A stretch of DNA of 44,748 bases from positions 1 to 44,748 of the forward strand of contig NZ_JAEULP010000027.1 of assembly GCF_016792905.1 (NCBI RefSeq). Direction: 5' to 3'. A program made the translations under genes and the position numbers. The notes beneath the pieces were generated by a model. That model was not told the DNA's origin. It was given only the letters and a program-made list of their open reading frames with translations, and did not search any database. Numbering within the stretch: the stretch's first letter is position 1; every line of letters starts with the position of its first letter. Below are positions 30,537-38,983 of this stretch, piece after piece. Origin of the DNA: Tabrizicola sp. (GTDB taxonomy: Bacteria; Pseudomonadota; Alphaproteobacteria; Rhodobacterales; Rhodobacteraceae).

Positions 30537-31014
30537 GGGCCGCCTCGGTTTCGAACGGCGGGAATAGCACCTCGTTCTCCAGCCGGATATGTTCGGCCAG
30601 GTCGTCGAGGAACGCGCCCAGCCCGGCATAAAGCGCCGTCCAGGTCCGGCAGGCGCCCTCCGGCACGGCAAGTCCCCCGGTCAGGCGGCGGATTTCGGCG
30701 ACTTCCCGGTCGTGGTCGTCATGGTCGGCGCGCATCACGGCGATGGGGCCGTCGATCCCCGGCCCGCCGCCCCGGCGGATCGCGGGGAACAGGATCAACT
30801 CCTCCTTCTTCATATGCACCTCCAGCGCCCCGATCATCCGGCGCAGCAGGGCGGACAGGCCCTCGGGCACATTCTCGTCGCCGAAATGCACATGCTCGAC
30901 CCTCTCGGCCATCGCGGCAAGTTCCGGCAGTTGCGCGCGGTGGCGGGCGTGGAAGCTGGCCTCGATATGCCGGGTCAGGGCGACGGGGTCGTCGATTGGC
31001 GCGGTGTCGGTCAT
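30529..31014 (-). CDS. Hemerythrin HHE domain protein (RIC/YtfE-like, without ScdA_N)
   Basis: A 161-aa four-helix protein with a di-iron ligand pattern: IEASFHARHRAQL, VHMKKEELILFPAI, MRADHDDHDRE and HIRLENEVLFPPFE. These match the C-terminal domain of the RIC/YtfE/ScdA proteins, which repair iron centres damaged by nitric oxide. Those are usually about 220 aa with an N-terminal Cys-containing ScdA_N domain, which is absent here. GAGGAGAAGAGG precedes the ATG at 31014. It lies 13 nt after the truncated haemoglobin and under the same putative NsrR control, a strong functional association. Confidence 0.87.
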   Translation of the reverse strand: MTDTAPIDDPVALTRHIEASFHARHRAQLPELAAMAERVEHVHFGDENVPEGLSALLRRMIGALEVHMKKEELILFPAIRRGGGPGIDGPIAVMRADHDDHDREVAEIRRLTGGLAVPEGACRTWTALYAGLGAFLDDLAEHIRLENEVLFPPFETEAARA

Positions 31015-31027
31015 CCTCTTCTCCTCA

Positions 31028-31480
31028 TCATCGTTGCAGCGAGGGCGCTTTTCCTGCGGCGCGCGCAGTATCCTCGACCGCCATGTGCAAAGACCGCGCG
31101 ATGCGTCCGGCGCGGTCGATCACCAGCGCCGCGCCTGCGGGCGGGCAGACCTCCTCGGCAGTCGCGCGAAACAGTGCCAGCCAGCGGTCGAAATGCGCCC
31201 AGGTCACCGGAAGCTCCGCATGGGCGGGCATCGGCGCCCCGTGATACTGCCCGGTCATCAGCGCGACCGAGGACCAGAAGGCCACCATCCGCTCCAGGTG
31301 CGGCGTCCAGTCGGCGATGCGCTCGGCAAAGACCGGCCCCAGCACCGCATCGGCGCGGACCCTGTCGTAGAAGCGATGCACCAGGTTGCGCAGGATGTGC
31401 TCGTCCAGCCCGGTCTCGGCCATCAGCGCGGCGGTGATCTCGGGGCGGGCGGAGGCCATCGGCGGCGGGGACAAGGACAT
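31028..31480 (-). CDS. Group III truncated haemoglobin
   Basis: A 150-aa globin of the trHbP type. LVHRFYDRVRADAVLGPVF covers the B helix with its Phe-Tyr pair, FWSSVALMTGQYHGAPMPAH leads to the probable proximal His, and AHFDRWLALFRATAEEV closes the globin core. Such globins detoxify nitric oxide or handle oxygen and peroxide at the haem. The ATG at 31480 is tentative since no strong ribosome site precedes it; ATG 31459 would also keep the fold, while TTG 31537 lies in the regulatory palindrome. First gene of the operon divergent from nsrR. Confidence 0.86.
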   Translation of the reverse strand: MSLSPPPMASARPEITAALMAETGLDEHILRNLVHRFYDRVRADAVLGPVFAERIADWTPHLERMVAFWSSVALMTGQYHGAPMPAHAELPVTWAHFDRWLALFRATAEEVCPPAGAALVIDRAGRIARSLHMAVEDTARAAGKAPSLQR

Positions 31481-31527
31481 GGCAAGGGGACCGATCTGCT
31501 TGCATTCCCCTCTAGCCCTGTTAATTG

Positions 31528-31540
31528 GTATTTGCAATAC
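31528..31540. promoter_or_regulatory. Palindrome in the nsrR / haemoglobin intergenic region, candidate NsrR site
   Basis: GTATT-TGC-AATAC is a perfect inverted repeat at 31528-31540, within an AT-rich patch between the divergent starts (31480 and 31565). NsrR sites in other bacteria are AT-rich inverted repeats, and the position fits repression of both transcripts. Assignment to NsrR is inference. Confidence 0.55.
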
Positions 31541-31564
31541 TTATTCAAGAAGGCAGACCCCGAC

Positions 31565-31996
31565 ATGCGCCTAACCTCCTTCACCGATTACGGGCTGCGG
31601 ATGCTGATGCGGATGGCGGGAGCGCCCGACCGCGGCTTCTCCACCGCCGAACTGGCCGCGGAGTTCGGCCTGTCCCGCCACCACCTGACCAAGATCATCC
31701 AGAAGCTTGCCCGGGCAGGCTATGTGACCACCCGGCGCGGCGGAGGCGGCGGGGCGATGCTGTCCCGTCCGGCATCCGACATCCGCCTGGGCCAGGTGAT
31801 CCGCCTGCTGGAAGACGACCAGCCGCTGGTCGAATGCTTTGCGGGCCCCGGCGGCGATTGCACGATCGACGGGCACTGCCGCCTGAAAAACCGGCTCCGC
31901 ACCGCCGAGGCGGCCTTCCTGGCCGATCTCGACCGCTCCACCCTCGCCGACATCGCGCTCAGGCCGGGGCTGCGGCTGGAGGAGGTACCAGCGTGA
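31565..31996 (+). CDS. nsrR: Nitric-oxide-sensing Rrf2-family repressor NsrR
   Basis: A 143-aa Rrf2 regulator. The start MRLTSFTDYGLRMLMRMA and winged helix LSRHHLTKIIQKLARAGYVTTRRG are nearly those of E. coli NsrR. Three cysteines, Cys91, Cys99 and Cys105, lie in the ECFAGPGGDCTIDGHCRLK loop and would bind the iron-sulfur cluster that nitric oxide destroys. Length is normal. The ATG at 31565 follows AAGAAGG. It is divergent from truncated haemoglobin, hemerythrin and DUF488 genes, its likely targets. Confidence 0.93.
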   Translation: MRLTSFTDYGLRMLMRMAGAPDRGFSTAELAAEFGLSRHHLTKIIQKLARAGYVTTRRGGGGGAMLSRPASDIRLGQVIRLLEDDQPLVECFAGPGGDCTIDGHCRLKNRLRTAEAAFLADLDRSTLADIALRPGLRLEEVPA

Positions 31997-32072
31997 TCCG
32001 CCACACCGCCATTCCTTAACAGATGCTAAACGCCCGCAGTCAATCCATTGAAGTTTCAATAAATTCCAGATT

Positions 32073-32087
32073 TGTCCACCGTGGACA
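32073..32087. terminator. Short palindrome at the 3' end of moaE
   Basis: TGTCCAC-C-GTGGACA at 32073-32087 directly abuts the moaE stop and is followed on the minus strand by an AT-rich stretch. Nearby TTGAA-GT-TTCAA (32048-32059) adds a second small repeat. It may separate the convergent nsrR and moaE transcripts; the stem is short, so confidence is low. Confidence 0.35.
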
Positions 32088-32528
32088 TCACCACCGCTTC
32101 AACGCATCCTCATCCGAATCCTTCGCAGCCACCCAGTCGGCTCCACCGGCTCCGATCTCCTTCTTCCAGAACGGAGCCCGTGATTTCAGGTAGTCCATCA
32201 GGAACTCCGCCGCGCTGAAGGCATCCCCGCGGTGCGCCGCCGCCGTCGCGACCATCATGATCGCCTCCCCCGGGGCCAGCCTGCCATGCCGGTGGATCAC
32301 CAGCGCATCTGCCAGCGACCAGCGCTGGATGGCCTCCCCGACCATCCCCGAAATCGCCTTCTCCGTCATGCCGGGGTAGTGTTCGATCTCCATCGCCGAG
32401 AGTTTTCCCCCCTCGTCGCGTACCAGTCCGGTGAAACTGACCACCGCCCCCGCGCCGCGGACCCCCGCAGTGAAGGCTGCAACCTCGGCCCCGAGGTCGA
32501 ACGCGGCAGACTGGACTGCGACCCGCAT
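32088..32528 (-). CDS. moaE: Molybdopterin synthase catalytic subunit
   Basis: A 146-aa MoaE protein, which inserts sulfur carried by MoaD into precursor Z to make molybdopterin. VVSFTGLVRDEGGKLSAMEIEHYPGMTE, ALVIHRHGRLAPGEAIMMV, AHRGDAFSAAEFLMDYLKSRAPFWKKE include the conserved active-site Lys residues. The ATG at 32528 has AAGGGTGGGG upstream; a GTG at 32540 is the alternative start. It follows moaD by 15 nt, so both subunits are made from one transcript that also includes pgsA. Confidence 0.93.
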   Translation of the reverse strand: MRVAVQSAAFDLGAEVAAFTAGVRGAGAVVSFTGLVRDEGGKLSAMEIEHYPGMTEKAISGMVGEAIQRWSLADALVIHRHGRLAPGEAIMMVATAAAHRGDAFSAAEFLMDYLKSRAPFWKKEIGAGGADWVAAKDSDEDALKRW

Positions 32529-32543
32529 CTCGGCCCCCACCCT

Positions 32544-32792
32544 TCATCCGCCGGTCATCGGCGGAAAGAAGGCAACCTCCCTCACCCCCGCCAGCGGTGC
32601 ATTGAAATCGGCCAACTCCTGGTCCAGCGCCACCCGCAGCGACGAAAGGTCGGCAAAGGCCGCCGCATACCGCTCTTCCTTGGCCCGCAGTTCGTCGACC
32701 AGCCCGGCCACCGTCTCGGCCCCGGTCTCGATCCGCTCACGCGGCAGCCCGATCCGTTCCCGGACCCAGGCGAAATACAGCACGTCGATCAC
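32544..32792 (-). CDS. moaD: Molybdopterin synthase sulfur carrier subunit
   Basis: An 82-aa ubiquitin-fold protein ending in PPMTGG, the Gly-Gly tail that is thiocarboxylated. The N-terminal VIDVLYFAWVRERIG and the EVAFFPP before the tail are typical MoaD. The start is a GTG at 32792 overlapping the pgsA stop (GTGA), with GGGAAGA upstream; the frame is open far beyond but the longer reading makes no sense. Coupled to pgsA and moaE. Confidence 0.9.
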   Translation of the reverse strand: MIDVLYFAWVRERIGLPRERIETGAETVAGLVDELRAKEERYAAAFADLSSLRVALDQELADFNAPLAGVREVAFFPPMTGG

Positions 32793-33454
32793 TTGTCTTC
32801 CCGCAGGAACGGCAACGATTTCGAGAAATACTCCCAGCCCGTGACCACCGTCAGCAGGGCCGCGATCCACATGAGCCAGAAACCCACCAGGTTCGCATAG
32901 GACGCGCAGTCCCGCTTGCCGCAGGCGCGGATCGGATCGGCGGTCCCCGCCGACACCGCCTCGGCATACTGCTCCGGCGTCATCCCCTGCATGGCGACCC
33001 CGTTCAGGTATTCCAGCCCGGTCCCCAGGAACAGCACCGCGATGGCGATCATCTGCGCCGTGGTCTTCCACTTCGCCAGCTTCGTGACCTTCAACATCCC
33101 GCTCTTCTGCCCCAGGTATTCCCGCAGTCCCCCCACGAAGACCTCGCGGAACAGGATCAGGGTCGCCGGAAGGATCAGCCAGGGGTTCATCCCGTTGTAA
33201 CCGGTGATCACCATGATCGCGATCACCACCATCGCCTTGTCGGCAATCGGGTCCAGCATCGCACCGAACTTCGACTCCTGCTTCCAGAGCCGCGCGAGAT
33301 AGCCGTCGAACCAGTCGGTGATCGCCGCCCCCACGAACAGCGTCAGTGCCAGCCAGTCGGCCCAGGGACGGTGGAAATACAGGAACATGATCGCCACGCC
33401 CGGCGCGGCGAGCAGACGAAGCACGGTCAGCGTGTTCGGGATCGTCCAGGTCAT
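32789..33454 (-). CDS. pgsA: CDP-diacylglycerol--glycerol-3-phosphate 3-phosphatidyltransferase
   Basis: Inner-membrane enzyme of 221 aa making phosphatidylglycerol phosphate. The CDP-alcohol phosphotransferase motif D-G-x2-A-R-x8-G-x3-D-x3-D is seen in DGYLARLWKQESKFGAMLDPIADK. It starts MTWTIPNTLTVLRLLAAPG with several hydrophobic helices after. The loop GMTPEQYAEAVSAG with two Cys (ACGKRDC) between the last helices is longer than in E. coli PgsA. I take ATG 33454, which matches the family N-terminus; ATG 33472 would add six residues, and neither has a clear ribosome site. Overlaps moaD. Confidence 0.9.
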   Translation of the reverse strand: MTWTIPNTLTVLRLLAAPGVAIMFLYFHRPWADWLALTLFVGAAITDWFDGYLARLWKQESKFGAMLDPIADKAMVVIAIMVITGYNGMNPWLILPATLILFREVFVGGLREYLGQKSGMLKVTKLAKWKTTAQMIAIAVLFLGTGLEYLNGVAMQGMTPEQYAEAVSAGTADPIRACGKRDCASYANLVGFWLMWIAALLTVVTGWEYFSKSLPFLREDK

Positions 33455-33552
33455 GCCGAATTGGTAGACCATGGGTCAGGATGGGGAAAGGGGGTTGTTT
33501 GCCCCGCATCCCCGGCCCCCTGCCGGACTTCCGCCAAAATGCGAGCCCGGGC

Positions 33553-34848
33553 TCACATTCCCTCGGGCTGGCCCACCACCACGAATTGCAACGCCTCGGG
33601 TCTGATCAGCCGGGCCGCGACGCGCTTGATGTCTTCCATCGTCACCGCCTCGATCCTGGCGTTCCGCGTGGTGGCATAGTCGATGGGCATCCCGTCCATC
33701 TGCATCCCGACCAGGATGCTGGCAATCGGCCCGTTGCCGTCGAACCGCAGCGGGTAGGACCCGGTCAGATAGGTCTTCGTCGCCTCCAGCTCTTCCGGCG
33801 TCACGCCCTCGGTGACGATCTTCCCCCACTGGTCTTTCACCACCTTGATCGCCTCGGCCACCTTGTCATTCGAGGCCGAGAACTGTCCAAGCAGCATGTC
33901 GGCATGTTCCATGTTCACCAGGTAGGTGCCGATCCCGTAGGTCAGCCCGCGCTTTTCGCGCACCTCGGTCATCAGCCGCGCGGTGAAGCGACCGCCGCCG
34001 ATCACCTCGTTCAGGACGAAGGCCGGGAAGAAATCCGGATCATCGCGCGGAATGCCCAGTTCGCCGAAAAAGACCGTCGACTGCGGCGTCGGGAAGTCCA
34101 CCACCGTCACCCCCGGCGGCAGCTTCCACTCCGCCGCGCCCGGCTGCGGCGCGCCGGTCGCGGGCAGGTCGCCCAGAAGCCGGTCCAGCAGCTTGCCCAG
34201 TTCCTCTGCCGTGATGTCCCCTGCCGCGGCGACAAAGACCCGGTCGCGCGCCAGCGCCCCCTTGTGCGCGGCCAGCACGTCGTCGCGGGTCAGCGCCGTC
34301 ACCGTGGCGATCGTCCCGTCCCCGGTCGAGCCATAGGGATGATCGCCGAAGGCCAGCGCATCGAACCGTTCCGAGGCGATCGTGCCCGGATCCTTCTCGT
34401 TCGCCCGCAGGTTCGACAGCACCTGTTCGCGCACCCGGTCCACCGCGTCCTGGTCGAAGCGCGGGTTCACCAGCGCATCATGCAGAAGGTCGATGACCTG
34501 GTCGCGGTTCTCGGTCAGGAACTTCGCCGACACGCCCACCGAATCCGCCCCGGAGTCAAAGCTGATGTTCGCCGCCAGCGCATCGCGGGCCTCGGCAAAG
34601 GCCTTGCTGTCCAGCGTCCCCGCGCCCTCCTCCAGCGTTGCGGTCATCAGGTTGACCACCCCGCGTTTGTCCGGCGCCTCCAGCGACGAGCCGCCCTTGA
34701 ACTGGATCTCCAGCGCGGTGAAGGGGATGTTGTGATCCTCGACCAGCCAGGCGGTGATCCCGCCCGGAGAGGTCACTTCCTGGATCGGGACCTCGGCCCG
34801 CGCCGGCGCGGCCAAGAGCAGGACAGCGGCGAAAACGGTGCGGATCAT
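33553..34848 (-). CDS. M16-family peptidase-like protein, catalytically degenerate partner
   Basis: A 431-aa periplasmic protein. A signal peptide (MIRTVFAAVLLLAAPARA) is followed by a two-domain M16 fold. The zinc motif HxxEH is replaced by VNLMTATLEEG, so this subunit lacks the active site. The C-terminal FTARLMTEVREKRGLTYGIG carries the Arg/Tyr pair that completes the active site of the partner in two-chain M16 proteases. ATG 34848 overlaps the stop of the upstream active gene (ATGA), with GGGGGAGG before it, so a heterodimer is expected. Confidence 0.88.
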   Translation of the reverse strand: MIRTVFAAVLLLAAPARAEVPIQEVTSPGGITAWLVEDHNIPFTALEIQFKGGSSLEAPDKRGVVNLMTATLEEGAGTLDSKAFAEARDALAANISFDSGADSVGVSAKFLTENRDQVIDLLHDALVNPRFDQDAVDRVREQVLSNLRANEKDPGTIASERFDALAFGDHPYGSTGDGTIATVTALTRDDVLAAHKGALARDRVFVAAAGDITAEELGKLLDRLLGDLPATGAPQPGAAEWKLPPGVTVVDFPTPQSTVFFGELGIPRDDPDFFPAFVLNEVIGGGRFTARLMTEVREKRGLTYGIGTYLVNMEHADMLLGQFSASNDKVAEAIKVVKDQWGKIVTEGVTPEELEATKTYLTGSYPLRFDGNGPIASILVGMQMDGMPIDYATTRNARIEAVTMEDIKRVAARLIRPEALQFVVVGQPEGM

Positions 34849-36200
34849 GGCGTGGCCTCCCCCTCTGCCGCAGGCTTGGTCAGCCATCCGGTGACGGCGT
34901 CCTTCCGGTCCAGCACCTTGTGCGCCACCGCCATGACATCCTCGGCCGTCACGGCGGCCAGCGCCTCGTCCCAGCCCTCGATATCCGTCATCGTCAGGCC
35001 CACGCTCAACTCCTGCCCATAGCGGTTCGCCAGGCTCTCCACGTTGTCGCGCGCATAGATCTCTCCCGCCCGGACCTGGGTGCGGATCCGCTCCAGCGCT
35101 GCCGGGTCGGGGCCGTTCTTCAGGAAGTCGTCCAGAACCTTGTCCAGCTCGGCCTCGGCATCGGCCAGGCTCACATCCGGCGCGGGCATCACCATCAGCC
35201 CGAAGGTCGCATCGTCGATCGAGGTCCCGTCGTAGTAGGCCGAGGTATAGACCGCCACCTTCCGGTCGAACTGCAACGCCCGCGCCAGAACCGAGGTCTG
35301 CCCGTTCCCGCCCAGAAGCTCGGCCAGCACGGTCAGGGCCGCGGCCTCCTTCTGGTTGCCGGGGTCACGCTCCGGCGCAAGGTAGGTGCGGAAGACATAG
35401 GGCTCCGACACCCGCTCGTCTTCAAGAACCAGCCGACGCTCCGCCAGTTGCGGCGGTTCCTGCGCCCGTTCGCGCGGAACAATCCCGTCGGAAGGCTCCA
35501 GCGGCCCGTAGTATTCTTCCGCCAGCACCTTCACCTTGTCCGGCGTCACGTCGCCAGCGATCACCAGCGTCGCGTTGTTCGGCGCATAGAACCGCTTGTA
35601 GTAGGACAGCGCATCCTCGCGCGAAAGGTCCGCCATCTCGTGCCGCCAGCCGATGACCGGAACGCCGTAGGGGCTGTTCAGATACTGTGCCGCCCGCATC
35701 TGTTCCATGAGCAGCGTGCCGGGGTCGCTGTCCGTCCGTTGTGCGCGCTCCTCAAGGATGACCTGCCGCTCTGTCGTCACATCCTCTTCCGTCAGGCGCA
35801 GATTGCGCATCCGGTCGGCCTCCATTTCCATCACCAGATCCAGCCGGTCGGCGGCAATGCGCTGGAAATAGGCGGTGTAGTCCCAGGAGGTGAACGCGTT
35901 GTCGTCGCCCCCCTGCGCCTCGACGATGCCCGAGAACTGGTTCGGCCCGACCTTGTCGGTGCCCTTGAACATCAGGTGTTCCAGGAAATGCGCGATGCCG
36001 GAATGGCCCGCCGGTTCATCCGCAGCGCCCACCCGGTACCAGATCATCTGCACCACCACCGGCGCGCGGTGATCCTCGATCACCACCACGTTCAGCCCGT
36101 TGTCCAGGGTGAAGGTCGTGACCGGCTCGTCGGCAAGCGCGGCGGCGGGCAGGGCAAGGGTCAGCAGGGCGGCTGCGCCAGCGCCAAGTCGTCCGAGCAT
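34845..36200 (-). CDS. M16-family zinc metallopeptidase (PqqL/YmxG-like), active subunit
   Basis: A 451-aa periplasmic peptidase. Signal peptide residues 1-23, then the zinc motif HFLEH (His71, Glu74, His75) and the downstream glutamates in LVMEMEADRM. The C-terminal half holds a second domain ending VTGWLTKPAAEGE. It probably degrades peptides together with the degenerate subunit encoded immediately downstream. ATG 36200 has TGGAGAAG upstream; the open frame continues to 36443, but that part would precede the signal peptide and overlaps the lipoprotein gene. Confidence 0.9.
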   Translation of the reverse strand: MLGRLGAGAAALLTLALPAAALADEPVTTFTLDNGLNVVVIEDHRAPVVVQMIWYRVGAADEPAGHSGIAHFLEHLMFKGTDKVGPNQFSGIVEAQGGDDNAFTSWDYTAYFQRIAADRLDLVMEMEADRMRNLRLTEEDVTTERQVILEERAQRTDSDPGTLLMEQMRAAQYLNSPYGVPVIGWRHEMADLSREDALSYYKRFYAPNNATLVIAGDVTPDKVKVLAEEYYGPLEPSDGIVPRERAQEPPQLAERRLVLEDERVSEPYVFRTYLAPERDPGNQKEAAALTVLAELLGGNGQTSVLARALQFDRKVAVYTSAYYDGTSIDDATFGLMVMPAPDVSLADAEAELDKVLDDFLKNGPDPAALERIRTQVRAGEIYARDNVESLANRYGQELSVGLTMTDIEGWDEALAAVTAEDVMAVAHKVLDRKDAVTGWLTKPAAEGEATP

Positions 36201-36274
36201 CGGCTTCTCCAGTTCGGGTCTTCGGGGAAACTGCGGCGTGGCGGCCGGACAATCAAGCCGGGGCCACGCGCTTG

Positions 36275-36805
36275 TTACTCTTCGCCCACCTTGCGCGGCG
36301 GCGCCGAGGAGGTGCGGACGCCCAGCTTGCGCCAGCGGGCCAGTTCGGCCTGCTGGTCCAGCCGCTGCTTGCTGTAGGCCCGATAGTAGACGTTGACGTT
36401 GAACAGCCGCTCCAGTGGACGGCCGTTGTTGTCGCGCCGCCACTCCAGGTCTTCCGAGGCGAGCGTGGCACGAATGCCGCCATCGACCCCGAAGCGCGCG
36501 GCATGGGCGTAAAGCGCGGAATCCCCTGCCGGAATGCCCCCCGCCGCCGAAGGCTTGCCGCCCAGTGCCACCGCCGCATCCGCCTCGGGGTTCTGGTCGG
36601 TGCGGTTGAAGCCGCCGGGCGTCGGCTCCGGCAGGTCGCTCAGGTTTTCCGGCATTTCCAGGGGTTTCGGCGGCACGATGGCAAATTCGTCCGGGCCGGA
36701 ACCCGCCCGCAGGTTCATCAGCTTCGGATCACCGCCGCCGCCACAGGCCGCAAGCGTGACCATCGTCGCAACCGCGATGACCGCCCTGCCTTTCGCTGCC
36801 CGCAT
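36275..36805 (-). CDS. DUF3035 lipoprotein (BamF-like)
   Basis: A 176-aa outer-membrane-type lipoprotein. The signal ends in lipobox TLAAC (Cys21), followed by GGGG and the conserved GPDEFAIVPPKPLEMPENLSDLP motif of DUF3035. This family has been linked to the alphaproteobacterial Bam complex as BamF (recollection; the evidence for this member is only the motif). The C-terminal part is charged and ends RKVGEE. GGAGG precedes the ATG at 36805. It follows lspA, whose product matures lipoproteins, and precedes the M16 pair on the same strand, an order I associate with Rhodobacterales. Confidence 0.82.
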   Translation of the reverse strand: MRAAKGRAVIAVATMVTLAACGGGGDPKLMNLRAGSGPDEFAIVPPKPLEMPENLSDLPEPTPGGFNRTDQNPEADAAVALGGKPSAAGGIPAGDSALYAHAARFGVDGGIRATLASEDLEWRRDNNGRPLERLFNVNVYYRAYSKQRLDQQAELARWRKLGVRTSSAPPRKVGEE

Positions 36806-36866
36806 TCCTGCCTCCGAACCGACTTTTCCCCGTCTTAGCCTAAAGCAACGCGGGCGTCACGGGTGA

Positions 36867-37361
36867 TTAGCGACGGCGGCGGGCGGGTTTTCCACCCTTC
36901 GCCTGCCCCCCGGCAAAGATCACCAGTCCCAGCGCCCCCGCGAAGATCGCGATGTCGGCAACGTTGAAGGCATAGGGGTTCTCGATGCCGCAGCAGGACA
37001 TGTTCAGGAAATCCGCCACCGCGCCATAGGCGATTCGGTCGACCACGTTGCCCAGCGCACCCCCCACCAGCAGGCCGCCCGCCATCTCCGCCTTCCAGTT
37101 GCCCCGCTCGCGCCGCATCCACCAGATCACCCAGGCCGAGATGACCAGCGCCACCGCCACCAGCCCCCAGCGCGCAAGGTCGGAGCCGTGGGACAGAAGG
37201 CCGAAGTTGATCCCGTAGTTCCAGGCCATGCGGAAGGTAAGATACGGCGGCAGCACGTCGATCTCGCCCCGCTGCACCAGGCCCAGTCCCTGCACCACGC
37301 CCAGCTTTGTCAGCTGGTCGATGCCGAAGGTCACAGCCGCCGTGATCCAGAACCGCCGCAT
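36867..37361 (-). CDS. lspA: Lipoprotein signal peptidase (signal peptidase II)
   Basis: Inner-membrane aspartic protease of 164 aa that cleaves prolipoproteins before the lipid-modified Cys. Four hydrophobic helices; catalytic Asp residues lie in [11 protein letters not shown] and FNVADIAI, with NYGINFG the conserved early Asn motif. Rather than the usual few residues, the active-site loop contains [10 protein letters not shown]. The ATG at 37361 follows the purH stop by one base (TGAGATG), so the two are coupled. The basic tail GGKPARRRR is at the C-terminus. Confidence 0.93.
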   Translation of the reverse strand: MRRFWITAAVTFGIDQLTKLGVVQGLGLVQRGEIDVLPPYLTFRMAWNYGINFGLLSHGSDLARWGLVAVALVISAWVIWWMRRERGNWKAEMAGGLLVGGALGNVVDRIAYGAVADFLNMSCCGIENPYAFNVADIAIFAGALGLVIFAGGQAKGGKPARRRR

Positions 37362-37362
37362 C

Positions 37363-38949
37363 TCAGTGCCGGAAATGCCGCTGGCCGGTGAAGACCATGG
37401 CAAGCCCCCGCGCATCCGCCGCGGCGATCACCTCGTCATCGCGCATCGAGCCGCCCGGCTGGATGATCGCCGTCGCCCCGGCCTCGGCCGCCGTGATCAG
37501 CCCGTCGGCAAACGGAAAGAACGCATCCGACGCCACGACCGCGCCTCTGGTCAGCGGTCCCGCCAACCCAAGCGCCTCTGCCATGTCCAGGGCCTTCCGC
37601 GCCGCGATGCGGGTGCTGTCCACCCGGCTCATCTGCCCGGCGCCCACGCCCACGGTCGCGCCATCCTTCACGTAGATGATCGCGTTCGACTTCACATGCT
37701 TCGCCACGGTCCAGGCGAACATCAGGTCGGTGAGTTCCTTGTCCGAAGGCGCCCGCTTCGTCACCACCTTCAGGTCCGAAGCCGCGACATGCCCCGCGTC
37801 CCGGTCCTGCACCAGGAAGCCCCCCGCCACCTGCTTGAAGGCCAGCCCCTTCGCCTTCGGATCCGGCAGCGCGCCCGTGGTCAGGAGCCGCAGGTTCTTC
37901 TTGCCCGCAAACACCGCCCGCGCTTCCTCGGTCGCGTCGGGGGCAATCACCACCTCGGTGAAGATCTTGACGATCTCCTCCGCCGTCGCCCCGTCCAGGA
38001 CCTGGTTCAACGCCACGATCCCGCCGAAGGCCGAGGTCTGGTCACATTGATAGGCGCGCTGGTAGGCTTCGGTCAGCGTCGATGCCGTCGCCACCCCACA
38101 GGGGTTCGCATGCTTGATGATCGCGCAGGCCGGGGCCCCGCCCGAGAACTCCGCCACCAGCTCGAAAGCCGCGTCGGTGTCGTTGATGTTGTTGTAGCTC
38201 AGCTCTTTGCCCTGCCACTGCCGCGCCGTCGCCACCCCCGGACGCCGCGTCCCGTCGACATAGAACGCCGCCGCCTGATGCGGGTTCTCGCCATAGCGCA
38301 GGGGCTGCGCCAGCTTGCCCGCAAAGCTGCGATAGCGCGGGGTCGCCTGCCCGATCTCCTCCGCCAGCCAGGTGGAAACCGCCGTGTCATAGGCCGCCGT
38401 CCGCGCATAGGCGGTCAGCGCCATCTTCTGCCGGAACGCCATCCCCGTCGCCCCGTCATTGGCCTTCAGCTGCGCCAAGAGACAGTCGTAATCCATCGGG
38501 TCGGTCACCACCGCCACGAAGCGGTGGTTCTTCGCCGCCGCCCGGATCATCGCCGGGCCGCCGATGTCGATGTTCTCGATGCAGGTCGCATGGTCCGCGC
38601 CTGCAGCCACCGTCTGCTCGAACGGGTAAAGGTTCACGATCAGCAGGTCGATCGGCTCGATCCCGTGCGCCGCCATCGCCACCAGATGCTCGTCGTCGTC
38701 GCGCAGCGCCAAGAGCCCGCCATGCACGTTCGGATGCAGCGTCTTGACCCGCCCGTCCATCATCTCGGGGAAGCCGGTGACGTCGCTGACGTCCCGCACC
38801 TTCAGCCCCGCCGCCCGCAGCATTCCGCTGGTCCCGCCAGTCGAGATCAGCTCCACCCCGTATCCGGCCAGGGCCCGCGCCAGGTCCAGAAGCCCGGTCT
38901 TGTCGGAAACGGAAATCAGCGCGCGGCCGATGGGGACGAGGTTGGTCAT
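37363..38949 (-). CDS. purH: Bifunctional AICAR transformylase / IMP cyclohydrolase
   Basis: A 528-aa enzyme catalysing the last two steps of IMP synthesis. The N-terminal MGS-like IMP cyclohydrolase domain (1 to about 195) contains [18 protein letters not shown] and [13 protein letters not shown]; the C-terminal transformylase carries the Lys-His motif of [11 protein letters not shown] and [25 protein letters not shown]. Length matches E. coli PurH (529). ATG 38949 has AGGG upstream. It is followed directly by lspA and preceded by the heparinase gene at 35 nt, so the three are probably one transcript. Confidence 0.97.
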   Translation of the reverse strand: MTNLVPIGRALISVSDKTGLLDLARALAGYGVELISTGGTSGMLRAAGLKVRDVSDVTGFPEMMDGRVKTLHPNVHGGLLALRDDDEHLVAMAAHGIEPIDLLIVNLYPFEQTVAAGADHATCIENIDIGGPAMIRAAAKNHRFVAVVTDPMDYDCLLAQLKANDGATGMAFRQKMALTAYARTAAYDTAVSTWLAEEIGQATPRYRSFAGKLAQPLRYGENPHQAAAFYVDGTRRPGVATARQWQGKELSYNNINDTDAAFELVAEFSGGAPACAIIKHANPCGVATASTLTEAYQRAYQCDQTSAFGGIVALNQVLDGATAEEIVKIFTEVVIAPDATEEARAVFAGKKNLRLLTTGALPDPKAKGLAFKQVAGGFLVQDRDAGHVAASDLKVVTKRAPSDKELTDLMFAWTVAKHVKSNAIIYVKDGATVGVGAGQMSRVDSTRIAARKALDMAEALGLAGPLTRGAVVASDAFFPFADGLITAAEAGATAIIQPGGSMRDDEVIAAADARGLAMVFTGQRHFRH

Positions 38950-38983
38950 GCGGCAAACCCTGTAGCTCGTGGCCCCGGAAACC

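Noticed and set aside
33481-36377. Long plus-strand open frames opposite the M16 peptidase genes
   Set aside because: Antisense shadows of two recognisable peptidases; composition is low-complexity Arg/His/Gly.
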